DNA from: Tritrichomonas musculus | Lineage: Eukaryota; Parabasalia; Tritrichomonadida; Tritrichomonadidae | NCBI GenBank assembly: GCA_039105265.1 | Contig: JAPFFF010000012.1 | Coordinates: 4,402,001 to 4,466,000, forward strand | Direction: 5' to 3' | DNA: 64,000 bases | Shown here: piece after piece, positions 19,869 through 29,606 of the stretch | How the letters are laid out: the number at the start of each line of letters is the position of its first letter | Position numbering within the stretch: position 1 is the first letter of the stretch | Notes under the pieces: model-generated | What the model was told of the DNA's origin: nothing | Seen by the model: only the letters and a program-made list of their open reading frames with translations | Databases searched by the model: none | Position numbers and translations under genes: made by a program

Positions 19869-21818
19869 ATGACATTCTTAAACGCTCAAACAAAAAATCT
19901 TGGTAATGATGAAGGTGATGTTTTAGCATTCTTCCAAAATAAATTGAGAAATTTAATACAACGAAACGGCGGTGATAATTCTTTTAGTTGGATTATGGAA
20001 GAATTCAAAGATAAAGATGCACCTTTACCTGTTGGTACTAAAACAAGAATTAAATTAACTCATTCAGGTCATACCATAACTCAAATTGAAAAATCATTCT
20101 CTACAATATTACTTGACTTCAATGTTAAATTAAATCAAGCTATCGATGTTTCAGCTGATAAAAACGGTTTAATGAAAATATTCGTTGGTTTTAAAAATGC
20201 CGTTGAATTTTATGAAGATTGCAGATTTTGGATTAATGGTAAATTACTTGATACATACCGACAAGATGAATTACAACGTGAATCATTCGCTTATAATTCT
20301 ATCAAACCACGAGATGCAAAAGCAACTTCTAAATTCAGTCATTCAACTTGGGAAAATGTAAGCCAATTTTCACCGTCTATTTGTGGTTGCTATATTGATT
20401 TAAAGGATATTGCCGACGGCTTACCTCATAAATTCACAATAGAATTAACAATTCCATTTCTTGATCAACTTGCACTTCAAGCATGGCAATTATATCCTAA
20501 TTCAATATGTGGAGAAATAGAAGAAGAAGTTAAAACATCATTACGTGCTATGGTATGGGCTCAAATTAATCCCAATATCGTTAAAGAAACTTTACAATTC
20601 CTCGAAGATAAAGCAATTGATGAAGAAATACCCGCAGTTGTACCAATCACTCGTAAATTTACACAAATTGGCAAACCATCAGTTATTGTTTCTCATTATT
20701 CAGCAACTCCAACGCCAACACAAACATTACATATTAAATATCAAAGAATGCATGGAGCTAAAGCATATACAGCTGATGAACCAGCAGGTGGAGAACAAGA
20801 ACAAATGAGAAAAGATACTCATAACGACGAAGCAGAACCAATTGTTATTGATTTTCATTATACCGATGAAGAATTCGCAAAATATGATGTTGATAAATCA
20901 CTTGTAAATCATGCTGAATTTGCTGAAATTATCGCGTGTAGAAATCCAGATTATATATTAAATCCAGGTGATTCTGTTAAATTAATTGAAAATGAAGTTA
21001 AAGGAGCTCTTCTCGTTAAATCAAATCGTTTAAATGGTTCATCAATTAATCTTAAAACTGAAAAACTAAGACTTGATGTATTAGGTGGTACAATACAACT
21101 TGGACGTTCAAATTTAGCTGGTTTTGGTCTTAAACAAGGAACATATCAAGGACTAGTTCATGAATTACAAACGCCTTTATTAGTTCCATCACAGGAATTA
21201 ACACGTGAAATATTTGAAGGTACTGCAAAAGCAAATGGTCTTGAAATATCTAAAACAATACCTTTAAAAAATGCAACAAATATAACAATGATGTTTCCAA
21301 AAAGTCCATTTGATATTACTTGCTTCGATAATATTATGTATCAAAACGTTCAATTAGTCGTTAATAAAAGAACATATCCAGACACTGAATTTCAGAGCAC
21401 CTGCGGAGCTCGCTTTTATCAACATCAATTAATAGCGAATGAATTAGATGGAGCATTAGAAGCAACGCAAGAATTCGAGGATTCATTCACTCAACCATTA
21501 AATGACCCAACAACTGGTAAGCGATATACTAATTGTAAAAGTGATGGTACAAGCTTTGGTATTAATTTCCAACTTGAACGTTCAAATGCTGGATATGTAT
21601 TTGATGGATTAGATACAGGCACAAATTCAATTACAATTACATTTAGAGGGCAACCATTATATCGTGGTGATGATGACACATATTTCATTCCTGATTTAGA
21701 ATATAAAGACCAACATCCACCAAGTCCTGAAGCTTGGATTTGTAGCGATACATACTTCGCATGGTCCGTTAATGGTGTTGAATACTTCCCTCGTGGTGTT
21801 CCAGCAGGATTTGAGTAA
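19869..21818 (+). CDS. Probable Polinton major capsid protein
   Basis: A 649-residue soluble protein of the length of Polinton double-jelly-roll capsid proteins, rich in beta-type sequence with regular Phe, Tyr, Asn and Gly turns. The region FWINGKLLDTYRQDEL (about residues 121-136) and the later block FLDQLALQAWQLYPN (about residues 203-217) look like the first jelly roll and its loops. The long acidic loop around residues 300-330 and the C-terminal Gly/Asp-rich strands fit the second. It lies beside the pVI-like gene, as in capsid gene clusters. The fold call is from size, composition and context rather than a sharp motif. Confidence 0.7.
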   Translation: MTFLNAQTKNLGNDEGDVLAFFQNKLRNLIQRNGGDNSFSWIMEEFKDKDAPLPVGTKTRIKLTHSGHTITQIEKSFSTILLDFNVKLNQAIDVSADKNGLMKIFVGFKNAVEFYEDCRFWINGKLLDTYRQDELQRESFAYNSIKPRDAKATSKFSHSTWENVSQFSPSICGCYIDLKDIADGLPHKFTIELTIPFLDQLALQAWQLYPNSICGEIEEEVKTSLRAMVWAQINPNIVKETLQFLEDKAIDEEIPAVVPITRKFTQIGKPSVIVSHYSATPTPTQTLHIKYQRMHGAKAYTADEPAGGEQEQMRKDTHNDEAEPIVIDFHYTDEEFAKYDVDKSLVNHAEFAEIIACRNPDYILNPGDSVKLIENEVKGALLVKSNRLNGSSINLKTEKLRLDVLGGTIQLGRSNLAGFGLKQGTYQGLVHELQTPLLVPSQELTREIFEGTAKANGLEISKTIPLKNATNITMMFPKSPFDITCFDNIMYQNVQLVVNKRTYPDTEFQSTCGARFYQHQLIANELDGALEATQEFEDSFTQPLNDPTTGKRYTNCKSDGTSFGINFQLERSNAGYVFDGLDTGTNSITITFRGQPLYRGDDDTYFIPDLEYKDQHPPSPEAWICSDTYFAWSVNGVEYFPRGVPAGFE

Positions 21819-21903
21819 AAAATATTTTATTAAATTATTTTAAACATTTTCAAAACTATTTAATATTATTTTATATTTTTCAATTTTTTTATTTTATCAT
21901 AAA

Positions 21904-22344
21904 ATGGTAGAGAAGGTTTTCATGAATCTCACTAAATTCGTTGATGAATTAAAAGCATTTGAGAAAATAAATTTCAATGATTTCGAAGGCTGTAATGTTT
22001 ATTTTGAAGGTAATGATACTTATAGAAACAAATTTGGAAAATTAGGAATTAGACCTGTTGCTGTTGAAATGCGAGGTCTTAACAATATATTAATAACACA
22101 TAAAACATTACTCGAATACTTCAAAGGTCAGCCTGTTATTTCAAGCTCTAAATTATGGGATAGATTAAATCAAGCAGATAAATCAAAAGTACATGTGCTT
22201 AAAGTTTCATTTACAATAAAAGAATACGAAGGAACTCCATATTATCCAGCTCAAATTTCAATATTATCAACCAAAAGCAATATTGAAAAAATAAGAAATC
22301 AGGAAGTTAATGAAGAAACTGAAATCACTACAAACTGTATTTAA
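21904..22344 (+). CDS. Polinton protein, unknown (146 aa)
   Basis: A small mixed alpha/beta protein. The first Met of the frame is at 21904, but M7 (MNLTKFVDELKAFEK) is an alternative start. Helices occupy the N-terminus, strands the middle (GCNVYFEGN; VHVLKVSFTIKEY), with an acidic, Thr-rich tail. It stands between the capsid gene and a convergent small gene. A nucleic-acid-binding or minor virion role is possible but not shown. Confidence 0.55.
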   Translation: MVEKVFMNLTKFVDELKAFEKINFNDFEGCNVYFEGNDTYRNKFGKLGIRPVAVEMRGLNNILITHKTLLEYFKGQPVISSSKLWDRLNQADKSKVHVLKVSFTIKEYEGTPYYPAQISILSTKSNIEKIRNQEVNEETEITTNCI

Positions 22345-22374
22345 AAATAAAATTATTTTTCTACAAAGTTTCTT

Positions 22375-22707
22375 TCAATACTCCAACTTCAAGAATACAG
22401 TGAATCTATCAGGTTTTATTTCATTTCCATTTGCATCACAAAACCATATCTTAAAATGTCTTTTAGTACCAATATATTCATACTTTCTATTATCATCAGG
22501 AACAGGTAAATTTGAATACCAAACTAAGCTATCACAATATTCGTCTCTTTGTATAAATGACGCATGAACTTCAGTTTCAGCATCTATATATTCATTACAC
22601 ACTGCTAAGCAATATTGGAAACTAATATATCGTTTATTTAATGAATTTACAAATTCTGGTGGCAATTCGTTTTCATAGTCTTTTGTTATAAAATATGTTT
22701 TAACCAT
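22375..22707 (-). CDS. Polinton small beta protein, possible minor capsid
   Basis: A 110-residue protein ending HFKIWFCDANGNEIKPDRF followed by FTVFLKLEY-type strands. That pattern (strand, D-x-N-G turn, strand) is like the last strands of virus jelly-roll capsid proteins. The N-terminus has LPPEFVNSL. It is too short for a full penton jelly roll by itself. It diverges from the fibre-like gene at 22,748. Assignment tentative. Confidence 0.5.
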   Translation of the reverse strand: MVKTYFITKDYENELPPEFVNSLNKRYISFQYCLAVCNEYIDAETEVHASFIQRDEYCDSLVWYSNLPVPDDNRKYEYIGTKRHFKIWFCDANGNEIKPDRFTVFLKLEY

Positions 22708-22747
22708 TTTATTTTTAATTAAAATTTACATATTTTAATAAAAATTG

Positions 22748-25700
22748 ATGACAGCAATAATTACAAAACAAAATGTTAAAGATGGTGCATTTACAGGTGG
22801 TAATAATAAACCAACTGCTAACGGAGAATTTGAAAAATTACATGTAAAAGGAGATACAACAATAGATGGAAAAATAAATAATGAACAAATTATTAACATT
22901 GAAACACGAATAAATTCATTAGAAGAAACACCAGCGGATGGATTACCCTTTGAAGATGGATTAAACGATTTTATCATTAGTGCCGATACATTAAGAACAT
23001 TTGAAAATGATGAATATAATATTCTTGAAATAGAAATTGACGATAGTTCTAACGATAGTTCTACGAACGTAGCGCTACGCGACATAATTGAATTTAGTGG
23101 AGATTTATTCGAAATAATATTTCCTTCATATATGAATTTATCAACTGGTATAATATCAACATCAAACAACAAGTTTAAAAATCCATGTATATCGTATGAC
23201 TTGCAACGCAAGACTCTTTCTCTAAAAAGTGATGCTGATAAATATACGTTGAATTACATTAACGAAGACGATAAACCACGACTATATATTCACAAAACTA
23301 TTATTAATAAACCAATGGATTTATTTACTTCGGGATTCATACGTATAAATTATATTGCTAAAATAAAACAAACTATAAACTCAAAAGACAATCAATTAAT
23401 AAATTTCAAATGTAATACAATAGATGCTGACAATTGCTTTAAATTATATCGTTCTCCATTACCTGATTTTTACGAGATGAAATCTTACGGTATAACTAAC
23501 GACAATGAATATTATTATGCTGATTATGGATATATTCCTGGAACACCAGAATTTGAAGCTTTAATTGATGGTCAAGCTTTCGAATTTCATGATGAAGCAT
23601 TTGGTACTGATTACAAAATGACTAAAAAAGGTAATGAATGGGTTGGTAATAATGTATCTTTTCATATACCAATATCCGTTTCAATTAAAGGAGAAACTAA
23701 ATTCTTTAAACATCAAACGCAGCCATTACTTATTAAGCAAAATGAAACTAATAAAGCAATATTAAGAGCATGGATTAGTTATTACTCAAACGAGAACCCA
23801 TTTAAATTTATTAATGAAAAAGGATTATTAAAGTTTGTCGATTGTGAAATTGATAAATATGTTGATAATGTAAATGGATATTGGGCTGTATATCTAAAAT
23901 GTTCTCAAAAGAAAAGCTGTAATTTCACATGTTCATTAATGATAAATGGAATAGAATATCAAACAGAATTTGGATTTGAATATTCATCATATGAAGCTGA
24001 ATCATGTTATAAAGTTAATACCAATAATTGTTATGAGTACTTGCCATATCATTATAACGGAAAACTTGAAGTAGGCAATCCACCATATGGTTTAAAATTA
24101 TATATGCGCACTAATAAAGAATTAATATTTAAAATTGCTGATACCAAATATGAAGAAGGAACAAATACTTTTGAATTTTTAGCATCAACAGGTTTTTATA
24201 CCGTATCACCACGACCTGAAGCATGTACAACATTATTTACAAATTATAACATTCAAACAAGCGGAGTAGTTATTGGTGAAAATATAGAATCGCATGTATT
24301 CGTTTTAAATTCATTAGGTAATACTGTAGATATAGCAGTTAATCAAATATCACAATTACAAAATTATTATGTTCAACTACAACAACAATTAGAGGAAGTC
24401 AAGAATAAACAAAATTGGTTTGATATCGTTAAAAATGTTATATGTATTGGAGGTTCTGTTGTTAATTTTATGGGTGGTCCAACAAAGTTATTATCAATTG
24501 CTAAAAATGGAATATCAAGTTTAATTGGAATGTCATTCGCTGCCGATGAAGAATTAATAGAAGATTCTGTAATAGTTGCATGTGATAGAGCTTCTACTGT
24601 ATTAGCCGAAGTTAAAGTAGAAGAATTAGATTTAGCTAATGAAGAGCCACTATTAACTGAAAACCTTAATCGATATAAGTATTTATGCACCTCTCTTAAA
24701 TATGATTATCATATTGAAGTCTCATTTGCGATTGATGATCTAGGTGAAGTAATAAAAATAAATACTTATACAGTTAACGAAGATTTAACAATAACGGAAA
24801 TTTCAACAGACCAAAGCTCTATTGATTGTTTAATTATATATAATAGTCCATATTTGATTATAGACAGTAATTATAAACCAATTAAGGTTGAAGTTAAAAG
24901 AATACCTAAAGGAACAAATACTGAATTAGGATTAGGTGCAGAACTTAAAGATAATCATATTTTATCATCAGCTGCAACTGTTAAATTAATTGAAAATCAT
25001 AAAGTTCATTTGAACGAATCATTCACAAATAAATTAAGTGAAACATTAAATAATTATGCATCGGTTCAATATGTTATGGATAATTACCCATCGTACACAT
25101 ATTTAAACGCAAACTTTAAAAATAACAATCAATTAACAAATATATTAGATGCTTATGCATTGAAAACGGAGTTGGCCCTTGCTATTGAGCAAGTGAAAAC
25201 AGAATTGCCAAATATACCTGATGATTTAGTTAATAATGAAACATTAACGAATTCATTAAATAATTATGCATTAAAGACTCAATTAATGAATTATGAATTA
25301 ACTAAAGAGATTCCTGATAATAATAACTTTAAGATTTATTTCTACTTCAAGTTAACGAAACCTTCACCAAACTTTACCGCAACGATCACTTTTAAATGGG
25401 TAAACGCTGAAGGTGTTGATGATTCATACACTGGTGTATTCATCGTTGAGAATAACACAATTGTTTCACGAACTGGTCCAAGTAAGAAAATAACATTCTT
25501 AGGAGTTAGTGGTTCCATTGGTGGACGTCAAACACAATATGGATATTATAATTATAAAGAAGGTATATTTCAATGGACTCCATCAATTCCCGAAGGAGGA
25601 CGTGAAGTCTTTAATGTTGATCCTGAAAGAACATCATTTACAGAAAACGTTTTATATGGTAGTGATTTAAACTATTATTCTTCAAAAGAAGAAGTAAATA

Positions 25701-26482
25701 CTCTATTAAGTAGCTATTCTTTGAAAGAAGAGTTGGCCCTTGCTATCGAGCAAGTGAAAGAAGAATTAGCAGAATCAATTCCATCAATTCCTGATGATTT
25801 GGTTAATAACGAAACATTAACAACAGCATTAAGTGAATATATTCATAATGACAATTTAATTAAAGATATAATAATTGATGATGAAGGAAATATTGATGCA
25901 ATGGATAAAATAGTAATGCAAACTTTAAATAATTGTACATCTACTAATATTTCTTTAAAACTATTTCAAACTTTAGATACAAAGATAACGAATTTAAAGG
26001 AGCAATCAAACACAACTATAACTCATTTTTGTCCAATAGAATTATCATTAAACAAAATCGAAGACTTTATTATTGGAACTCCTGTATATTTAACGGGTAA
26101 GGTTTATAAATATAACGCGTCTAATAAATTTGTGCCTAGAACTGAAAGTTCCGGGCACTTCGTGCCTTCAACAGAAGCAGACACTACTGATTGTATATCT
26201 TCAGTTAAAACAACTGGTAAATGGAATGAGTATATAGGTATATGTGTTAAAATTGATTCTAAAAATAACTGTATTACATTCGCAAGTGGAGGGGACTATA
26301 TGGTTAGAGTTGATGATACAACAGGATATAATATCGGTGATGAAGTATTTATTGATAATGAAGATAATAAATTAAAAATACTTTCAGGACAAACTGCTAT
26401 AACATCCAAAATTAGACGTATGACGGTTGGAATTATTACAGCAAAAATAAATGATACAATTTTAGCTGTTTTCAAAAGCTGA
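22748..26482 (+). CDS. Large fibre-like Polinton protein (1244 aa)
   Basis: The ATG at 22748 opens 1244 residues. The N-terminus (KDGAFTGGNNKPTANGEFEKL then VKGDTTIDGKI) resembles the Gly-rich, beta-repeat start of fibre or tail proteins. A long beta-rich body follows (residues 100-520), then a helical and hydrophobic segment (about 540-590, with CIGGSVVNFMGG). A repeated helix and linker come next: ELALAIEQVK followed by IPDDLVNNETLT appears twice (about residues 811-840 and 996-1030). The C-terminal 150 residues look like a beta-structured knob (YTGKVYKYNAS-like, VGIITAKINDTILAVFKS). A receptor-binding fibre or internal structural protein fits; no family is recognised. A GAACT/GGCAC double hairpin is encoded near 26,139. 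Confidence 0.65.
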   Translation: MTAIITKQNVKDGAFTGGNNKPTANGEFEKLHVKGDTTIDGKINNEQIINIETRINSLEETPADGLPFEDGLNDFIISADTLRTFENDEYNILEIEIDDSSNDSSTNVALRDIIEFSGDLFEIIFPSYMNLSTGIISTSNNKFKNPCISYDLQRKTLSLKSDADKYTLNYINEDDKPRLYIHKTIINKPMDLFTSGFIRINYIAKIKQTINSKDNQLINFKCNTIDADNCFKLYRSPLPDFYEMKSYGITNDNEYYYADYGYIPGTPEFEALIDGQAFEFHDEAFGTDYKMTKKGNEWVGNNVSFHIPISVSIKGETKFFKHQTQPLLIKQNETNKAILRAWISYYSNENPFKFINEKGLLKFVDCEIDKYVDNVNGYWAVYLKCSQKKSCNFTCSLMINGIEYQTEFGFEYSSYEAESCYKVNTNNCYEYLPYHYNGKLEVGNPPYGLKLYMRTNKELIFKIADTKYEEGTNTFEFLASTGFYTVSPRPEACTTLFTNYNIQTSGVVIGENIESHVFVLNSLGNTVDIAVNQISQLQNYYVQLQQQLEEVKNKQNWFDIVKNVICIGGSVVNFMGGPTKLLSIAKNGISSLIGMSFAADEELIEDSVIVACDRASTVLAEVKVEELDLANEEPLLTENLNRYKYLCTSLKYDYHIEVSFAIDDLGEVIKINTYTVNEDLTITEISTDQSSIDCLIIYNSPYLIIDSNYKPIKVEVKRIPKGTNTELGLGAELKDNHILSSAATVKLIENHKVHLNESFTNKLSETLNNYASVQYVMDNYPSYTYLNANFKNNNQLTNILDAYALKTELALAIEQVKTELPNIPDDLVNNETLTNSLNNYALKTQLMNYELTKEIPDNNNFKIYFYFKLTKPSPNFTATITFKWVNAEGVDDSYTGVFIVENNTIVSRTGPSKKITFLGVSGSIGGRQTQYGYYNYKEGIFQWTPSIPEGGREVFNVDPERTSFTENVLYGSDLNYYSSKEEVNTLLSSYSLKEELALAIEQVKEELAESIPSIPDDLVNNETLTTALSEYIHNDNLIKDIIIDDEGNIDAMDKIVMQTLNNCTSTNISLKLFQTLDTKITNLKEQSNTTITHFCPIELSLNKIEDFIIGTPVYLTGKVYKYNASNKFVPRTESSGHFVPSTEADTTDCISSVKTTGKWNEYIGICVKIDSKNNCITFASGGDYMVRVDDTTGYNIGDEVFIDNEDNKLKILSGQTAITSKIRRMTVGIITAKINDTILAVFKS
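23068..23079. repeat. 12-bp perfect GC-rich palindrome inside the fibre-like gene
   Basis: CGTAGCGCTACG, a self-complementary GC-rich site in an otherwise A/T-rich coding stretch; possibly related to the hairpin units elsewhere in this Polinton. Confidence 0.5.
26139..26166. repeat. Double-hairpin unit in the fibre-like gene
   Basis: GAACT-GAA-AGTTC (26,139-26,151), CGG, then GGCAC-TTC-GTGCC (26,154-26,166). Confidence 0.8.
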
Positions 26483-26501
26483 AATTGATCTAATAAACCA
26501 A

Positions 26502-26601
26502 GAAATCGTAGATTTCCGGGCTATTAAAATAGCCAAGGAACTAAAAGTTCCCGGACCTAATAGGTCAAGAAATCGTAGATTTCCGGGTTCATCAATGAAC
26601 C
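26502..26601. repeat. Array of three double-hairpin units between convergent genes
   Basis: Three units with the same design are separated by AA. Unit 1 has GAAATC-GTA-GATTTC, then CGG, then GGCTAT-TAAA-ATAGCC. Unit 2 has GGAACT-AAA-AGTTCC, then CGG, then GACCTA-A-TAGGTC. Unit 3 has GAAATC-GTA-GATTTC again, then CGG, then GGTTCAT-CA-ATGAACC. It lies between the 3' ends of two convergent genes and runs into the stop region of the second, so it may also act in 3' end formation. No genes lie within the array apart from that overlap. Confidence 0.85.
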
Positions 26602-27263
26602 ATTTTTAAACTAATACCATATTTTAAAAATTCGGTGTAAATTCTGTTATATTTGTATTTAAATTCTTCGGTTTGACCATCTTTTGAAACTAATATTTTT
26701 GAAACGTAAATAATTTTACTTGATTTTGCAGTACAACCGCCACATGTTATATTATCATCTAAAACTAGATCGACTTTCTCGCAATCAGTTAATAGTTTAA
26801 TCATATTCATTAATAATTTGCTTTCACATACCACATATGAATTTATTTTTAATGGGTTTGATTCATACATTGCTACTAACATTTCTAAGAATTTATTTTT
26901 CTTATCAAGTTCATCAATTTCATTTGTTAAATCTGCGATTCCTCTGTCTTGGGAAAGATTGTTTATTGGAGGCTGATATTGAAATGTCCCAAGATTCGTA
27001 TAATCCGGAACCACCGGTTCTTTGTTCATTGTCATCTGTGTACCTAAAGTTTGACCAACCTGTGAGGTATCCGCTGGTTGGTTCGCTTGAGTAAAATTTA
27101 CGTTTGGGTTTAGTGGTGGTACATTTGGATAAAAAGGCGGAGCAGATTCATTACGATTTTTATTAGGAGGTGTTATTTTGATATTAACATTAGTGTTTTG
27201 TTCTTGCTTAATGGTGTTATCTGTTTCACTGCTAAGAATTCTTGCTTGTCGTAGTGCACACAT
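26592..27263 (-). CDS. Polinton protein with Pro/Asn-rich linker, unknown
   Basis: A 223-residue protein: a short basic N-terminus, a Pro/Asn/Gln-rich stretch (residues 30-105) containing PPFYPNVPP (a PPxY match), a Leu-rich coiled coil (about 108-135) and a C-terminal domain with a CGGC motif (about 174-177) and alternating strands. PPxY motifs can bind WW domains of Nedd4-type ligases, but in such a low-complexity segment it may be chance. A minor structural protein is one guess; family not recognised. Confidence 0.55.
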   Translation of the reverse strand: MCALRQARILSSETDNTIKQEQNTNVNIKITPPNKNRNESAPPFYPNVPPLNPNVNFTQANQPADTSQVGQTLGTQMTMNKEPVVPDYTNLGTFQYQPPINNLSQDRGIADLTNEIDELDKKNKFLEMLVAMYESNPLKINSYVVCESKLLMNMIKLLTDCEKVDLVLDDNITCGGCTAKSSKIIYVSKILVSKDGQTEEFKYKYNRIYTEFLKYGISLKMVH

Positions 27264-27311
27264 ATTTTATTATTTAAAAAAACATTAAATATTAGTTTTA
27301 TATATTAAAAA

Positions 27312-27551
27312 ATGGCATTTGGTAGTTGGCTTAAAAAATTGGGTAATAATATTAAATCTGCAGCAAAGGATTTTGCAGAAGGTTTTAAATTCGGTTGGAA
27401 TAAAACTAAATCAATTATGGAAAAATTACCAGTTGTTGGTAATGTCGCAAAAATATTACCTAAATTTGATAATTCAAATAATCCTGCATTAAAGTATTTT
27501 GGAAGTGATGGGTTCTATGATTCTAATTTGTCTAAATATACAGATTCTTAA
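27312..27551 (+). CDS. Second pVI-like amphipathic small protein
   Basis: A 79-residue protein starting MAFGSWLKKLGNNIKSAAKD, an amphipathic helix that matches the start of the 93-residue protein at 19,532-19,813 and resembles the adenovirus pVI lytic helix. Next come a Lys/Trp-containing helix and a Val-Gly hinge (LPVVGNVAKILPKF), with an acidic/aromatic tail. The last 20 bp overlap the convergent basic-protein gene. The two paralogs share only the N-terminal helix. Confidence 0.6.
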   Translation: MAFGSWLKKLGNNIKSAAKDFAEGFKFGWNKTKSIMEKLPVVGNVAKILPKFDNSNNPALKYFGSDGFYDSNLSKYTDS

Positions 27552-27762
27552 CAGCTTTATTTAATAAATTTCTAATTTTAATATCTCTATCATATTTATT
27601 TTTAAGTTTCTGTCGTTTATTTTTTGCTTTATCAGTGTTTGGTTCAGGTTGGTTTAAAATACGTCTGTAATATTGTAATCTTGAATTAATTAGTCTCAAA
27701 GTTGGAGTTGCAAATGTTTTTCTTTCGTGTGGTTGTCTTAATGGTTTTAGAGTTTGTGTCAT
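27532..27762 (-). CDS. Small, highly basic Polinton protein
   Basis: A 76-residue protein rich in Lys, Arg and Gln (about a third basic; for example NKRQKLKNKYDRDIKIRN) without a globular core. Composition suggests nucleic-acid binding or packaging, like small basic core proteins of DNA viruses, but no family is recognised. Confidence 0.55.
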   Translation of the reverse strand: MTQTLKPLRQPHERKTFATPTLRLINSRLQYYRRILNQPEPNTDKAKNKRQKLKNKYDRDIKIRNLLNKAVKNLYI

Positions 27763-27851
27763 ATTTTTATGTGATTAAAAATTTATTTGAAAGAAAATTT
27801 ATTTGAAAGAAAAATTTTAAATTCATTAATTTAATATTTAAAATCTAAAAA

Positions 27852-29549
27852 ATGGCATATGAATTATATAATAATGCTAATGATATTATTTTATATACAG
27901 CATGTAAATTAAGAGTCTTTTATAATATTGCTGATTTTGAAAAACGAGCGAAGAAAAATATAAATGATTATTGCAGAAGTTATTTAGAAATTGATGTAAA
28001 GCCCAATGATATAAATAATTTTTATGCAATTCACAATACCGAAATTATGAATATAGTGAAAAATCGAAAACAGCTTTATAAACAATATGGTTATTATAAT
28101 GATGATGATGATTTTACTGAACCTTATGATGATCTTGATATTGAAGTTGAACGAATAACTAGTTATAGAACTGTAATAAAAAATGCTAAAAAAGAATTGA
28201 TGGAAAAGGTATTTAAAAACAAACGTAAATTATCACTTGACCAAGTACGAAAATTAGCATCATTTAAAGGATTAAAGGATAAAGATATTGAGGATATTTA
28301 CGCTAAATATTCTAAAGAATGGGAAGAACAGCATACCGAAAAAATTATTGTTAAAGATGAAGGAACTTTGTTCCCGAGCGCAAGCGAAGTACAGAAAGAT
28401 ACATTCAATAATAAATTGAAAAAATACGTTATAGAACATATGAACGATAATTTATTAACATTTGAAGATTTTGAACGATTGATTCGTGGATGGAATAGAG
28501 GTAGGAAATCATTAAAAGAATGTTATGAAAATTATAAGAATTTGTATTTTAAACAGCCTGGTACAACAATACAATATACAGAAACAAAAGATACTGGATT
28601 AATTGGTTATAAAAGTCCTGATAAAATTGAAGTTTTAAAAGGATTGTTTCCTAAAAAGCAAATCGTCGATAATACTGTTAAGGCATCGTTTAATTTGAAA
28701 TCGAATATTAAACGTTATCAACTTCATAAATGCGCTTCAAGGAATACATGGATTATTGATTTAATGTTTTGCGATAAATTAAGTTATTTAGTAGCTATCA
28801 ATGTTAATACTAAATATTTATATGTTGAATTAATGAATGATATAATTGAACCAAATGAGTTTTCCATAAAAGCAACTAAATCAACAATTACATATTTAAG
28901 AGCTTTAGATAGAATGATTAATAAAGGTATGAATGTAAAGCACTTAATAGGTGATGGTGAATTAGCTTTTAATTCTAAAGAAGCTAAGGAAGCATATTAT
29001 AATTCAAAAGGAATTGACTTTAAACCAGTTCCTCGTCAAGTTATGGGTGTATATCCTGAGTTCATGCAAAAAGAACGAAAAGCTGTAAAAACTGATCCAT
29101 TACATGGCTCATTAGGAATTATTGATAGAGTGATTAGAACTATTAGAGATATTGCTTATAATATGAAAATTGGTATAATAACACCGAATATAATGAATGA
29201 TATCGTTAAACAATATAATTACTCACCACATAAAGGATTGAGTAAATGGGCTGGCTTTAGTGTTTCGCCGAAAATGGTTAATGATGATCCTGATTTAGAA
29301 GAATATATTGTGAGAAAAATAAATCAGGAAAATTATAATATAATGAACAAACCAGGATTTAAAATTAAAGTTGGTACGAATGTTAAAGTTTATAATGAAA
29401 AAGACACTATGAATAAACGTCGTGCAATTATTCAACCAGGCAGTTTTAAAGTTAATGGTTTTAAGAATGGTTTATATGAAGTTGAAGGAAATGTTAATGG
29501 TAAAAATAAAACTCAATTAATTCCTCGTTATAAATTAGATTTTATATAA
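27852..29549 (+). CDS. Polinton integrase (RVE/DDE type)
   Basis: A 565-residue protein. The N-terminal 280 residues are helical and charged. The RVE-like core follows: NTWIIDLMFCDK (acidic residue at about 303), HLIGDGELAFNS (about 368) and GIIDRVIRTIRDI (about 425), the usual positions of the catalytic triad blocks of Polinton and retroviral integrases. The C-terminus (LYEVEGNVNGKNKTQLIPRYKLDFI in part) is a small beta domain like the chromo/SH3-type end seen in Polinton integrases. It catalyses joining of the element ends to target DNA, consistent with the 5-bp target duplication. It converges with the polymerase gene 8 bp away. Confidence 0.82.
   Translation: MAYELYNNANDIILYTACKLRVFYNIADFEKRAKKNINDYCRSYLEIDVKPNDINNFYAIHNTEIMNIVKNRKQLYKQYGYYNDDDDFTEPYDDLDIEVERITSYRTVIKNAKKELMEKVFKNKRKLSLDQVRKLASFKGLKDKDIEDIYAKYSKEWEEQHTEKIIVKDEGTLFPSASEVQKDTFNNKLKKYVIEHMNDNLLTFEDFERLIRGWNRGRKSLKECYENYKNLYFKQPGTTIQYTETKDTGLIGYKSPDKIEVLKGLFPKKQIVDNTVKASFNLKSNIKRYQLHKCASRNTWIIDLMFCDKLSYLVAINVNTKYLYVELMNDIIEPNEFSIKATKSTITYLRALDRMINKGMNVKHLIGDGELAFNSKEAKEAYYNSKGIDFKPVPRQVMGVYPEFMQKERKAVKTDPLHGSLGIIDRVIRTIRDIAYNMKIGIITPNIMNDIVKQYNYSPHKGLSKWAGFSVSPKMVNDDPDLEEYIVRKINQENYNIMNKPGFKIKVGTNVKVYNEKDTMNKRRAIIQPGSFKVNGFKNGLYEVEGNVNGKNKTQLIPRYKLDFI
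28362..28386. repeat. Double-hairpin unit inside the integrase gene
   Basis: GGAAC-TTT-GTTCC, a CGA linker, then CGC-AA-GCG; encodes in-frame GTLFPSASE. Confidence 0.6.
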
Positions 29550-29550
29550 A

Positions 29551-29606
29551 GCAAATTTCATTTGCTGAAGGCTACGCCCGAGTCGACAAGACGAAGCGCA
29601 TAAGCG
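29551..29606. repeat. Hairpin cluster at the integrase/polymerase 3' junction
   Basis: GCAAAT-TTC-ATTTGC (29,551-29,565), GGC-TAC-GCC (29,570-29,578) and CGC-ATAA-GCG (29,597-29,606) sit across the convergent 3' ends of the integrase and polymerase genes; the latter two lie within the last codons of the polymerase. Possibly a bidirectional 3'-end signal as well as a member of the hairpin family. Confidence 0.6.
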
